A DNA stretch of 64,000 nt from Erythrobacter sp. (GCF_024305245.1 NZ_JAMWYX010000009.1:1-64000); one strand, 5' to 3'. Shown: positions 52,753 through 61,300, numbered from the stretch's first letter. Numbers and translations: made by a program. The notes: generated by a model not told the origin, from the letters alone.

Positions 52753-53682
52753 TCAGGCGAGGTTGATCTCGCGCAGACGCTGCATCAGGAAATCATGCGC
52801 GGAGATCGGCTCGGGCGGCGGGGCCTGATCGTCCGCGCCCACGCATTCGGGCAGCGGCTCGATCATGAAGTCGGGCCGGAAATGCAGGAAGAACGGCATC
52901 GAATAACGCGATCGCCGCGCCGCTTCTCCGCGCGGGTTGACGACCCGGTGGGTGGTCGACCGCAACCGGCCGTTGGTCTGGCGTTCGAGCATGTCGCCGA
53001 CATTGATGACAAGCGCGCCCTCCGCCGCCGGAATGGGCAGCCATTCGCCCTGCCGGGTGAGCAGTTCGAGGCCCGCTTCCTCGGCCCCCAGCAGCAGGGT
53101 GATGGTGTTGATATCGCCATGCGCAGCGGCGCGAATCGCGCCTTCGGGTGCACCTTCGCCCAGCGGCGGATAATGCAGCAGGCGCATCACCGAATTGCCG
53201 TCCTCCACACTTGGCGCAAAGAAGTCGCGCGGGCGGCCAAGGTGTAGCGCAATCGCTTCCAGCACGCGCGCGCCCGCGGCCTCGAACGCGGCGAACAGCG
53301 CGCTCATCGTTTCGCGGAAGCCATCGACCTCATCGGGCCAGATATTGGGTGCCATGAATTCGGTGAGAGGGTGTCCGGGCGGCAGGCTGCGGCCGACGTG
53401 CCAGAACTCCTTGAGGTCGAACACCTCGGCGTCCTTGGCCTTTTCGGTGCCGAACGGGGTGTAGCCGCGCGCGCCGCCGCCGCCGTCGATCTTGTAGCTG
53501 CGCTTGACGCTGTCGGGCAGCGCGAAGAACGCCTTGGAGACCGCCTCGGCCTCGTCGATCAATTGCTGCGGGATGCCGTGATCGCGCACCACGGCAAAGC
53601 CGTATTCGGCAAAGCTGCGCCCGAGTTCGTCGGCGATGGTTTCAAGCGGCTGGGCAAGCGAGACGGATGCGATGTCGTTCAT
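52753..53682 (-). CDS. isopenicillin-N-synthase-family 2-oxoglutarate/Fe(II) oxygenase
   Basis: The 309-residue protein belongs to the IPNS/2OG-Fe(II) dioxygenase group. The N-terminal DIOX_N block is SVSLAQPLETIADELGRSFAEYGFAVVRDHGIP. The Fe-binding His-x-Asp is in IRAAAHGDINTITLLLG, the distal His in RLRSTTHRVVNP, and the following R-x-S in RRSRYSMPFFLHF. Substrates range widely from amino acids to secondary metabolites, and this one is unknown. It is the last minus-strand gene before the receptor and starts 70 bp from the nucleoside transporter. Confidence 0.88.
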   Translation of the reverse strand: MNDIASVSLAQPLETIADELGRSFAEYGFAVVRDHGIPQQLIDEAEAVSKAFFALPDSVKRSYKIDGGGGARGYTPFGTEKAKDAEVFDLKEFWHVGRSLPPGHPLTEFMAPNIWPDEVDGFRETMSALFAAFEAAGARVLEAIALHLGRPRDFFAPSVEDGNSVMRLLHYPPLGEGAPEGAIRAAAHGDINTITLLLGAEEAGLELLTRQGEWLPIPAAEGALVINVGDMLERQTNGRLRSTTHRVVNPRGEAARRSRYSMPFFLHFRPDFMIEPLPECVGADDQAPPPEPISAHDFLMQRLREINLA

Positions 53683-53752
53683 GCGCGCCCCTTACACCCG
53701 CGCCCGCGCGCCTGCCAAGAGGCACGCGGTCACGCACTTCGCGTTCACGCAA

Positions 53753-55231
53753 TTACAGCGGCAGAAACAGGCTCGCCAGCGCGGCGCTCATCAGGTTGGC
53801 GAGGCTGCCAGCGGCGAGCGCCTTCAGCCCCAGCCGAGCGATCACCGGCCGCTGGTTCGGGGCAAGCCCGCCGGTCACCGCCATCTGGATCGCGATCGAG
53901 CTGAAATTGGCGAACCCGCACAAGGCGAAGGTAACGATGGCGCGGCTGCGCGCCGTCAGCTGGTCGCCGGTCATCGCGCCCAGATCGATGAAGGCGACGA
54001 ATTCGTTGAGCACGATCTTGGTGCCGAACAACCCGCCCGCGATCCGCGCCTGATCCCAGTCGGGAATGCCGATCAGGAACATCACCGGCGCGAACAGGTA
54101 TCCGAGCAGTTTCTGGAAGCTGAGGGTTTCGAACCACAGGGCGGTTTCCGGCCCCATCGGCGCTCCGAGCCCGGCGGAAAGAGCGACGACGCCCGATCCG
54201 ATCCCGCCGAGCATCCCGTTGGCGAGCGCCACCAGCGCGACGAACACCATCACCATCGCGCCCACCGCGACCGCCAGCTTGACGCCCGTCTGCGTGCCCT
54301 GCGCCGCGGCTTCGATGATGTTGGCCGGACGATGGCCTTCCTCGAAGGTTTCGGCGGCCATCACTTCGTCGGACTTGCCGCTTTCAACCATTCCTGCAGG
54401 CCCGACAGCGCTGATCCGGGCTTGCGGCAATTCCACTTCCTGCCCGTTTTCGTCATACATCACCACGCGGGTCGCCTCCGCCACGGCGTTGGCCTTGCCC
54501 CGCGCGCGCATCACGGCGGCGGCGGCAACCGCATTGTCCTGCCCCGGTGCGACGGGCGCATCATCGGGCATGATGATCTTCGCCATCAGGATCCCGCCCG
54601 GCGCCGACATGAACGCCGCCGCCAACAGGAACGGGACGGCGTCTGTGCCGATAAAGCTGGCATATGCCGCCAGAATGGTCCCCGCCACGCCCGCCATGCC
54701 GACCACCATCAGCGTGAACAGCCGCGCGGGCGAGAGCGAAGCGAGATAGGGCCGCACCACCAGCGGGCTTTCCGATTGGCCGACAAAAATATTCGCCGCC
54801 GCGCCCAGCGCCTCGACCCGGCTGATGCCGGTGATCCAGCCGATCGCCCCGCCCACCCAGCGCACCAGCCGCTGCATGATGCCGAGGTGGTAGAGGATCG
54901 AGACGATCGCGGCGAAGAACACGATCACCGGCAATGCGGCGATCACGAAGGTGTTGGCGAAGGGATTGCTCTCCATCGGCCCGAACACGCTGGTGATGCC
55001 GACCTTGGAAAAATCGAGCAGCGCGATCACCCCGCCCGAAAGCCCGCCGATCACCGCCACGCCGATATCGGTGCGCAGCACGATCAACGCGGTGAAGGCC
55101 TGCAACGCGAACGCCGATCCGACCACGCGCAGATTGATCTTGCGCTTGGCGGAGGACAGCATGAAGGCGATGGCCAGAATGGCGACGACCCCTGCCAGGC
55201 TCAGCAGGATGGACGTGATACTCTCGTTCAC
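53753..55231 (-). CDS. NupC-type concentrative nucleoside transporter, long form
   Basis: The 492-residue protein starts at a GTG at 55231 (VNESITSILLSLAGVVAI). Family motifs are VFGPMESNPFANTFVIAALPVIVFFAAIVSILYHLGIMQRLVRWVG, GQSESPLVVRPYLASLSPARLFTLMVVGMAGVAGTILAAYA and VLNEFVAFIDLGAMTGDQLTARSRAI. It imports nucleosides with H+ or Na+. NupC is about 400 residues; here a polar insertion of roughly 70 residues (DDAPVAPGQDNAVAAAAVMRARG to MAAETFEEGH) lies between two helices. A start further upstream, at 55372, lacks membrane features. Confidence 0.9.
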   Translation of the reverse strand: MNESITSILLSLAGVVAILAIAFMLSSAKRKINLRVVGSAFALQAFTALIVLRTDIGVAVIGGLSGGVIALLDFSKVGITSVFGPMESNPFANTFVIAALPVIVFFAAIVSILYHLGIMQRLVRWVGGAIGWITGISRVEALGAAANIFVGQSESPLVVRPYLASLSPARLFTLMVVGMAGVAGTILAAYASFIGTDAVPFLLAAAFMSAPGGILMAKIIMPDDAPVAPGQDNAVAAAAVMRARGKANAVAEATRVVMYDENGQEVELPQARISAVGPAGMVESGKSDEVMAAETFEEGHRPANIIEAAAQGTQTGVKLAVAVGAMVMVFVALVALANGMLGGIGSGVVALSAGLGAPMGPETALWFETLSFQKLLGYLFAPVMFLIGIPDWDQARIAGGLFGTKIVLNEFVAFIDLGAMTGDQLTARSRAIVTFALCGFANFSSIAIQMAVTGGLAPNQRPVIARLGLKALAAGSLANLMSAALASLFLPL

Positions 55232-55434
55232 GGCTGCGAATTGCCCCTTGTTGCGCGCAAAAGCGAACTGATCCCTTGCGGCACGCGGTGATTGGCTCTG
55301 CCGCTGCCGTGGCGCGGGCGTGGCAGTTTGCGCAGGCAGTTGCAAGCCGGGAACCGCAGCGCGATACGACATTGTGGTGACAGCGCGGCGTCCGGCGCTT
55401 TTCTTTTGCCGGTGTGCTGGCTACGCCTTTGTCG

Positions 55435-56133
55435 ATGAACGACACCCAGCCTGCGGCGCCCTCCTCCGCCCTGACGATGCCCTTGGGCCTGTTCGTATTC
55501 ACGCTGCTGTATGGCGGGATGACGGTGCTGGCAGGCGTGCTGGCGTTCAAGCAGGTGCAATTGTGGCCGACTGATCTGGCGGTGGAGAGCGGGATCTTCG
55601 CGTTCCTGCTGCTGGTGGTTATCTCGAGCACCCTGTCGCAGCTATACGGGCGCACATTTGCACAAAGGATGGTGTGGTGGGGGTTCCTGCCGCTGTTGAT
55701 TTCTTCGTTGCTGATGGCGCTGGTGCTGAACCTGCCCGCCTCGACCGAGATGGCGGCAGACCGGGCCGATGATCTGATCGCGTTCGAACGGGTGCATTCG
55801 ACCGTGTGGCGCGTCTGGGCGGCAGGCCCGGCGGCTTACATCACCTCGCTGCTGCTCAACATCTGGATTTTCGACCGGTTGAAGGGCGAAGGCGCGGAAT
55901 CGACCATCGGCTTGATGGTCCGCGGCGCGGTGGCCTCGGCGCTCAGTCAGGCGGTCGATTCGGTGATCTTCATCACGCTGGCGTTTTATGGCCTGTTCCC
56001 GATCATGAATCTGCTGATCGGACAGGTGATCGCCAAGGTTGTGCTCAGCCTCGTTCTGGTGCCCTTCCTCATCACCTTCGGGGTGCGCGCAGCGCGCTGG
56101 CTGGATCGGCGGGGCAGCGATTCGGCGCTTTGA
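55435..56133 (+). CDS. yhhQ: queuosine-precursor transporter (YhhQ/VUT family)
   Basis: The 232-residue membrane protein starts at the ATG at 55435, seven codons into the longest reading frame. It has six hydrophobic segments. The family C-terminal pattern is visible: VRGAVASALSQAVDSVIFITLAFYG, with the conserved S-Q-x2-D-S/T and a final GQVIAKVVLSLVLVPFLI containing the buried Lys. YhhQ imports queuine precursors for tRNA queuosine. No preQ1 riboswitch could be identified upstream. It is divergent from the nucleoside transporter. Confidence 0.85.
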   Translation: MNDTQPAAPSSALTMPLGLFVFTLLYGGMTVLAGVLAFKQVQLWPTDLAVESGIFAFLLLVVISSTLSQLYGRTFAQRMVWWGFLPLLISSLLMALVLNLPASTEMAADRADDLIAFERVHSTVWRVWAAGPAAYITSLLLNIWIFDRLKGEGAESTIGLMVRGAVASALSQAVDSVIFITLAFYGLFPIMNLLIGQVIAKVVLSLVLVPFLITFGVRAARWLDRRGSDSAL

Positions 56134-56183
56134 GCCGGCGCGGACGTGGGTTATCTTCCCGCCATAAAGGGGGAGAATGGCAC

Positions 56184-56507
56184 ATGAAATTCGCGATCAC
56201 AGTCCTGCTTGCCGGCACCATCGCGCTCGGCGCGTGCAACGAAAGCGTCGGCGGGCCGGGCGCGAGCACCTATTATGATTGCGGCGGCGGAACGCGGCTC
56301 AAGGTCGATTATGTCGATGCAGGCAGCGTGATGGTGCAGATGAACGACAATGCCCCCGTCACCATCCCCGCCGAACGCGCAGCCTCGGGCGCGAAATACA
56401 TGAGCGCGACCCACCAGTTCTGGTCGAACGGCAACGAGGCCATGTGGACGGTCGGCCGGATGGCCCCGATGACCTGCACCAAGGTGGCCCTGCCCCGCGG
56501 GATGTGA
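56184..56507 (+). CDS. MliC-like lysozyme-inhibitor lipoprotein
   Basis: The 107-residue protein starts at the ATG at 56184 after AGGGGGAG. A lipoprotein signal ends ALGAC (C18). The rest matches MliC/PliC proteins: YYDCGGGTRLKVDYVDAGSVMVQM, SGAKYMSATHQFWSNGNEAMWTV and a closing Cys in MTCTKV. These outer-membrane lipoproteins block C-type lysozyme; Ser and Lys active residues of known inhibitors map near SGAKY. It follows the YhhQ-like gene by 50 bp on the same strand. Confidence 0.82.
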   Translation: MKFAITVLLAGTIALGACNESVGGPGASTYYDCGGGTRLKVDYVDAGSVMVQMNDNAPVTIPAERAASGAKYMSATHQFWSNGNEAMWTVGRMAPMTCTKVALPRGM

Positions 56508-56554
56508 GGCAAGCCCATAACGCCGGAGTGGCACACCCGCCGGTCGCGCAGAGA

Positions 56555-56606
56555 CGCGCCCGAAGGGCGCGCGAGCGAAGACGTCGCAGCCCGCAGGGGC
56601 AGCGGG
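56555..56606 (-). repeat. partial structured element, copy H (minus orientation)
   Basis: Read on minus, it begins nine bases after the CCA end of tRNA-Lys with a short CCCGC/GCGGG stem (seven-base loop), then GTCTTCGCT in place of TCCTCGCT, and a perfect CGCGCCC-TTC-GGGCGCG hairpin. P3 and P4 cannot be assigned with certainty. The position and first segments mark it as a degenerate copy. Confidence 0.5.
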
Positions 56607-56615
56607 AAACAATAA

Positions 56616-56691
56616 TGGTGAGCCCGACAGGATTCGAACCTGTGACCCGCTGATTAAAAGTCAGCTGCTCTACCTACTGAGCTACGGGCCC
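56616..56691 (-). tRNA. trnK: tRNA-Lys (anticodon TTT)
   Basis: The 76 bases include an encoded CCA. The acceptor stem GGGCCCG pairs with CGGGCTC (one G.T), the D arm is TAGCTCAGTAGGTAGAGC, the anticodon arm CTGACTTTTAATCAG shows TTT, and the T arm contains GGTTCGAATCC. It lies between an MliC-like gene on plus and folK on minus, upstream of a partial structured element. Confidence 0.97.
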
Positions 56692-56723
56692 ACATGCTCC
56701 GGCTTCGGCGCCGGGAGCGGGGC

Positions 56724-57224
56724 TCACCTAGGCAGGGGGCGCGGGCGGGTCAAGCGGGCATGGAGTTGCGACAGGCTCAATCCGCTCACCGGATCGCGCC
56801 AGCGCGGGGCGATCGCCGCCGCCGGGCCGAGCACAAAGGTGCGATTGCGGAACGCCGGGTGCGGGATGGCGAGGCCCGCCGATGCCCCTCCCGATCGCCA
56901 GAGCCCGCCGCTCCACAGCACGATATCGCAATCGAGCACGCGGTCGCCCCAGCGCTGTCCGGGCCGCCGCCCGAAGGCGCGCTCGGTGCGTTTGCACGCG
57001 GCCAGCAAGGCGGACGGCGCAAGGTCGCTTTCCAGCACCAGCGCAGCGTTGGCAAACTGCCGCCGGGCCGCGCCCATGGCTGCGCTGGCGATCACCGGCG
57101 AGCGGGACAGGACCGTGCCGAAAACGGCGAACTCCTCCATCGCGGCGCGCACAACTTGCGGCGGCGGGCCATAGAGGCCGTGCCGCCGGTTGCTGCCCAG
57201 CGCGATCAGGTAAAGGCTGCTCAA
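56724..57224 (-). CDS. folK: 2-amino-4-hydroxy-6-hydroxymethyldihydropteridine pyrophosphokinase
   Basis: The 166-residue HPPK transfers pyrophosphate from ATP to 6-hydroxymethyl-7,8-dihydropterin in folate synthesis. The start MSSLYLIALGSNRRHG and the motif RWGDRVLDCDIVLW, with two Asp for Mg2+, are characteristic, as is the ending IPHPAFRNRTFVLGPAAAIAP. It lies upstream of tRNA-Lys on the same strand and 12 bp after an N-carbamoylputrescine amidase-type gene. The rest of the fol pathway is elsewhere. Confidence 0.93.
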   Translation of the reverse strand: MSSLYLIALGSNRRHGLYGPPPQVVRAAMEEFAVFGTVLSRSPVIASAAMGAARRQFANAALVLESDLAPSALLAACKRTERAFGRRPGQRWGDRVLDCDIVLWSGGLWRSGGASAGLAIPHPAFRNRTFVLGPAAAIAPRWRDPVSGLSLSQLHARLTRPRPLPR

Positions 57225-57236
57225 GCGGGTGCCGAT

Positions 57237-58115
57237 CTAGATATCTTCGGCGATCCGGCCATAAAGCTGCGGGCGGCGGTCGCGGAAGAAGCCCATGCCC
57301 GCCCGATGCATCGCCGCACGTGCCAGATCGAGCCGGGCGATCAGCACGCCGCTTTCCGCCGCGCCATATTCGGCGAGGTAATCGCCCCACTCGTCGGTGA
57401 TGAAGGAATGGCCGTAGAAACTTTGCGCGCGCTCTGCCGGGCCTTCCGGGCCGATGCGATTGCTGGCGACCACCGGCATGCAGTTCGACACCGCATGGCC
57501 GATCATCGCGCGTCGCCACATCCGGCTGGTATCGAGCGCCGCGTCATACGGCTCGGACCCGATCGCGGTAGGATACAGCAGCAGTTCCGCGCCCAGCAGC
57601 GCCATCACCCGGGCGGCTTCGGGATACCATTGGTCCCAGCACACGCCGACGCCGACCTTGACCAGCGCGCCATCCTCGCCCGGCACATCCCACACCTTGA
57701 AGCCATCATTGCCCGGGCGGAAATAGTATTTTTCCTCGTACCCCGGCCCATCGGGAATGTGGCTTTTGCGGTAGGTGCCCATCAGCGCGCCATCGGGGCC
57801 GATCATCGCGAGGGTGTTGTAATAGTGATGCCCGTCCCGCTCGAAAAAGCTGGTGGGGATCGTCACCTTCAGCCGCGCGGCGAGTTCCTGCATCGCGATC
57901 ACGCTGGGATGGTCGGCGCAAGGACGGGCCAGCGCGAACAGCGCCTCGTCCTCGTCACGGCAGAAATATTCGCCCGAAAACAGCTCGGGCGGCAGGATCA
58001 GCTGCGCACCCTTGGCGGCGGCTTCTTCCACCAGCACGCTGACAGCGGCGATGTTGGTGGCCTCATCCGCAGAGGCCAAGGCAAGCTGAAGGGCGGCGAC
58101 AGTGATAGCGGTCAT
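57237..58115 (-). CDS. aguB: N-carbamoylputrescine amidase-type nitrilase
   Basis: The 292-residue enzyme belongs to the nitrilase superfamily with the Glu-Lys-Cys triad: Glu in LILPPELFSGEYFC, Lys in GTYRKSHIPDGPGYEEKYYFRPGNDGFKVWD and Cys in VGVGVCWDQWYPEAAR. The P-D-G-P-G-Y-E-E-K-Y-Y-F pattern is typical of AguB, which hydrolyses N-carbamoylputrescine to putrescine, CO2 and ammonia. An agmatine deiminase gene (aguA) is not adjacent. folK follows by 12 bp. Confidence 0.92.
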   Translation of the reverse strand: MTAITVAALQLALASADEATNIAAVSVLVEEAAAKGAQLILPPELFSGEYFCRDEDEALFALARPCADHPSVIAMQELAARLKVTIPTSFFERDGHHYYNTLAMIGPDGALMGTYRKSHIPDGPGYEEKYYFRPGNDGFKVWDVPGEDGALVKVGVGVCWDQWYPEAARVMALLGAELLLYPTAIGSEPYDAALDTSRMWRRAMIGHAVSNCMPVVASNRIGPEGPAERAQSFYGHSFITDEWGDYLAEYGAAESGVLIARLDLARAAMHRAGMGFFRDRRPQLYGRIAEDI

Positions 58116-58133
58116 GCCGCCTCCCTTAGCGGG

Positions 58134-58994
58134 TTATTGTGCCTTCTTGAACAGAAGAGTCATCCGGTCGCTTTCGCCCTTGCCCTTCAGGTCTTCACGC
58201 TTGGTCGCCAGCGAAGGCGGCATTTCCCACACGCCTTGCGCGTGATCGGCAGTATCGTTGGGATTGGCGTTGATATCGCTGCGTTCGACCAGTTCGAAGC
58301 CCTGCAGGCGCATGAAATCGATCATGTCGGCTTCGCGCAGGTATCCCTTCGAACCATTGGCATAGGACCACGCCGCATCGGCCTTCGCACGGTGCTGGAC
58401 GATGCCGATCATGCCGTCATCCTTGAGCAGTTCGCGCATCGCCCGGATCTCGGTGTCGGCGGTGCCCGAACGGGTCGGGCTGTGCAGCGCACGGATCACC
58501 AGGATACGGTCGAAGGTGCCCTTCTGGTCATCTGGGATGGCATCGAGCGTCATGCCGGAAAACTTTTCCGCGGGCAGACCGGTGTAACCGGCAACTTCGG
58601 CGCCGAAGCCTGCCGCCATGTCGCGCACGCGCTGCTGGCGCGCCGGATCGGAGGTGGCGGTGAGCGGGTTGGTGTAAAGGCCGACAAGCTGCCCCTCGCC
58701 GCCGAGATAATGACCCAGCAGGCGCGAATACCAGCCGCCGCCGGGCGAATATTCGCCGACCTTCATGTCCGGCGCGACGCGGAAGAAGGCGAGCGTTTCT
58801 TCCGGATTGCGGAACTGGTCGCGCGTGGCATCTTCGGCGCGGGTCGGGTGATTGATTGCGCCCGACAATGCCTCGGCGTGGGTCTTGAGGAAGGAGTCCG
58901 CGGTATCGGTCTTCATGCCGTGATGATCGGCGAGAACGGGCGCGGCGATGGCAAGGCCGCTCGCGGTGGCGAGGGCAAGGATCAGCTTCTTCAT
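58134..58994 (-). CDS. exported SAM-methyltransferase-like protein
   Basis: The 286-residue protein starts at the ATG at 58994 with a clear Sec signal peptide (MKKLILALATASGLAIAAPVLA). The mature part has a class I methyltransferase-like fold: motif I VGEYSPGGGWYSRLLGHYLGGEGQLVGLY, DRILVIRALHSPTRSG and GIVQHRAKADAAW. Because S-adenosylmethionine is cytoplasmic, a periplasmic enzyme of this type is unexpected; a non-catalytic or differently bound cofactor is possible. It lies 18 bp upstream of the aguB start. Related exported proteins are known in alphaproteobacteria. Confidence 0.75.
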   Translation of the reverse strand: MKKLILALATASGLAIAAPVLADHHGMKTDTADSFLKTHAEALSGAINHPTRAEDATRDQFRNPEETLAFFRVAPDMKVGEYSPGGGWYSRLLGHYLGGEGQLVGLYTNPLTATSDPARQQRVRDMAAGFGAEVAGYTGLPAEKFSGMTLDAIPDDQKGTFDRILVIRALHSPTRSGTADTEIRAMRELLKDDGMIGIVQHRAKADAAWSYANGSKGYLREADMIDFMRLQGFELVERSDINANPNDTADHAQGVWEMPPSLATKREDLKGKGESDRMTLLFKKAQ

Positions 58995-59090
58995 GGGTAT
59001 TCTCCCTTGGGAAATGCAGTTGAACCGGAACACACAAGTGGCATTTCCGATCCGCCGTCCTATCTCTGGCAGAAATAAGCGGAGATTTCG

Positions 59091-59642
59091 ATGAGCAATT
59101 TGGAAACGGTGATTGTCGCAGGCGGGTGCTTCTGGTGCACCGAAGCGGTGTTCCGCGATGTGGTTGGCGTGAGCCAGGTCGAGAGCGGGTATATCGGCGG
59201 AACCAAGCCCGATCCGACCTACAAGGAAGTGTGCACCGGCACCACCGGCCATGCCGAAGCGATCCGGGTGACGTACGATCCCGACACGATCAGTCTGGGC
59301 CAGATGTATGACGTGTTCCTCGGCACGCATGATCCGACGCAGTTGAACCGGCAGGGCGGCGATGTCGGCACGCAATATCGTTCAGCGATCTTCCCGCTGT
59401 CCGCCGAACAGGGCGAGGAAGCCAAGGCTGCGATCGGGCGCTGGAATGCCGAGAACGGCAAGATGGCGGTGACCACTATCGAAGGTCTCGACGGCGGCGC
59501 GCAGGTAATGGAGTGGTATCCGGCCGAGGGCTATCATCAGGAATACTGGGACGGCGAAGGCCAGCGCAACCCCTATTGCCTCGCGGTGATCCCGCCCAAG
59601 CTGATGAAATTGCGCAAGAGCTTTCAGAAATATGTGAAGTAG
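59091..59642 (+). CDS. msrA: peptide-methionine (S)-S-oxide reductase MsrA
   Basis: The 183-residue enzyme repairs methionine-S-sulfoxide. The motif GGCFWCTEAVFRDV holds the catalytic Cys C13 and the next Cys C16. Substrate-pocket residues appear in the YIGG and GHAEAI regions. The family ending QKYVK with the recycling Cys in NPYCLAVI (NPYC) is present. The msrB partner is not adjacent. It is divergent from the exported methyltransferase-like gene and convergent with rsmB. Confidence 0.95.
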   Translation: MSNLETVIVAGGCFWCTEAVFRDVVGVSQVESGYIGGTKPDPTYKEVCTGTTGHAEAIRVTYDPDTISLGQMYDVFLGTHDPTQLNRQGGDVGTQYRSAIFPLSAEQGEEAKAAIGRWNAENGKMAVTTIEGLDGGAQVMEWYPAEGYHQEYWDGEGQRNPYCLAVIPPKLMKLRKSFQKYVK

Positions 59643-59659
59643 CAAACACATCTCATCAT

Positions 59660-59747
59660 CGTCGCCCCGTGCTTGACACGGGGCTTGGCTTTTCTTGAGC
59701 AGGAGTTGGATAAAGAAGCCAAGCCCCGGATCAAGTCCGGGGCGACG
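59660..59747. repeat. inverted pair of the CCCCG-NN-CTTGA-NN-CGGGG repeat
   Basis: Two 32-base arms (59660-59691 and 59716-59747) are inverted around TTTTCTTGAGC-type spacer. Each arm is itself a hairpin: CCCCGTG-CTTGA-CACGGGG and, on minus, CCCCGGA-CTTGA-TCCGGGG, each followed by CTTGGCTT. The four differing bases are compensatory. The pair fills the convergent msrA-rsmB gap and may serve as a bidirectional terminator. Confidence 0.85.
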
Positions 59748-59756
59748 GATTGGGTG

Positions 59757-61007
59757 TTACTTCACCCACCGCCCTGCAAAAAACCCGTCCAGCCCGCCTT
59801 GATCGGGCAGCATTCCCGGGTGAGTGCGCAGCCAGCCCTCAGGTGTGGGTGCGAGACCGGCAGGGAGCTCATCCGCCGTGATCGGCGCAGGACTTAGACC
59901 GCAATTGGCGTCGATCCACGCCGCCTGTTGCTCACCTTCCTCGGCCTCCAGCGAGCACACCGCATAGACCATCACCCCGCCGGGGTTGAGCCATTCCGCC
60001 GCCTTGGCCGCCAGTGCGCGCTGCAGTTCCACCAGTTCGGGGATCTGCCGCGCGCCGATACGGTGCAGCACGTCGGGGTGACGGCGGCAGGTGCCGGTCG
60101 CGGTGCAGGGCGCGTCGATCAGGATGGCATCGAAGCGGTGCTTCGGCTCCCACGTCAAAGCGTCCGCGCGCACTGGCGAGGCTTTCAGTCCGGTGCGCTT
60201 CAGGTTGTCCTTGAGCAGATCAAGCCGCCGCTTGCTCATGTCGAGCGCGGTGACATTCCACCCGGCTGCTGCCAGTTGCATCGTCTTGCCGCCGGGTGCG
60301 GCGCACAGGTCGAGCGCGTGCTTGCCCTCCCCCGCACCCAGCAGCCGCGCCGGGATCGACGCGGCGAGATCCTGCACCCACCAATCACCCGCCTTGAAAT
60401 CGGCGAGGCTCTCCACCGCAGCACCGCGCGGCAGGCGGATATGGCCGGGGGCAAGGCTGATGCCGCCCATCTGGACGGCCCGGGTTTCGGTTTCGCCTGT
60501 GTCTTTCAATGCCAGATCGAGTTCGGGCGGGAAGGCAAGTCCGGGGGCGATCGCGGCGGCGCGGTCTTCGCCCCAACGAGCGCGGGCGGCCTCGGGCAAG
60601 GTCGGCGCTTCGGGCAGCACGCTTCGGCCCGGCTTTACCAGCGCCGAAAACACGCCATGCGCCAACCTTCGCGGTCCGCCTGTCAGCAGTGGCAATCCGG
60701 TCGCGATCACGGCATGCGGCGGCGTGTCGAGCCGCAGCGCCTGCGTCAGCATGATCCGCAGCACCATCCGCGCCTTGGCGTCATCGGGCAGGTTCTGCTT
60801 GGTCGCGCTGTCGATCAGGGCGTCGAGATCGGTCATCCAGCGCAAGGTCTCGCCCGCAATCGCCTTGGCGAGCGCGCGGTCGGGCGCGGTGCGGATGTCG
60901 CCCAGCGCGCCGCCTTCAGCCTGTTCGAGCGTCCCTCCCCGGCGCAATACGGCATCGAGCAGACGAAGCGCGGCGCGGCGCACGGGTAATCCGGGGGTAG
61001 CTGGCAT
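59757..61007 (-). CDS. rsmB: 16S rRNA cytosine-5 methyltransferase, RsmB type
   Basis: The 416-residue protein has an N-terminal NusB-like domain (LRLLDAVLRRGGTLEQAEGG to about 140) and a C-terminal methyltransferase domain. Motif I is LDLCAAPGGKTMQLAAAGWNVTALDMSKRRLDLL, motif IV FDAILIDAPCTATGTCRRHPD (catalytic-type Cys), and motif VI VYAVCSLEAEEGEQQ. RsmB methylates C967 of 16S rRNA in E. coli. It is convergent with msrA and divergent from the small DUF1674 gene. Confidence 0.93.
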   Translation of the reverse strand: MPATPGLPVRRAALRLLDAVLRRGGTLEQAEGGALGDIRTAPDRALAKAIAGETLRWMTDLDALIDSATKQNLPDDAKARMVLRIMLTQALRLDTPPHAVIATGLPLLTGGPRRLAHGVFSALVKPGRSVLPEAPTLPEAARARWGEDRAAAIAPGLAFPPELDLALKDTGETETRAVQMGGISLAPGHIRLPRGAAVESLADFKAGDWWVQDLAASIPARLLGAGEGKHALDLCAAPGGKTMQLAAAGWNVTALDMSKRRLDLLKDNLKRTGLKASPVRADALTWEPKHRFDAILIDAPCTATGTCRRHPDVLHRIGARQIPELVELQRALAAKAAEWLNPGGVMVYAVCSLEAEEGEQQAAWIDANCGLSPAPITADELPAGLAPTPEGWLRTHPGMLPDQGGLDGFFAGRWVK

Positions 61008-61129
61008 GGGCGGCCCTTAAAGCATCGCGCGGAAAAGTGGGAACCGGTTTTTCGCTTCCCGGCGATGCGGCCACAAAAGCGCGCCGAACCTTTATTGAAA
61101 CCAAGCGCCTGCATGCGCATTTGCTTCAC

Positions 61130-61300
61130 ATGACCAAACAGAAATCCGAAGCCGCCAAAGCGTTCAGGAAGCCTGCGCATTGGACCAATGATCCGGTGCC
61201 CGCGCCCAAACAGACCGATCCGCTTAAAGACGAGCCGCGCGAGCTTTCCCCGACCCGTTACGGCGACTGGGAAAAAAACGGCATCGCCTGGGATTTTTGA
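61130..61300 (+). CDS. DUF1674 protein, SdhAF4-like
   Basis: The 56-residue protein starts at the ATG at 61130 (MTKQKSEAAKAFRKP) and ends with the family hallmark RYGDWEKNGIAWDF. DUF1674 proteins correspond to mitochondrial SDHAF4, which helps assemble the flavoprotein of succinate dehydrogenase. The reading frame is open for 31 codons upstream but the start at 61130 fits the family length. A structured element follows in the same orientation. Confidence 0.85.
   Translation: MTKQKSEAAKAFRKPAHWTNDPVPAPKQTDPLKDEPRELSPTRYGDWEKNGIAWDF

Noticed and set aside
55340-55434. preQ1 riboswitch before the queuosine-precursor transporter
   Set aside because: The short preQ1-I core and A-rich tail could not be found; the region is only 200 bp and GC-rich.
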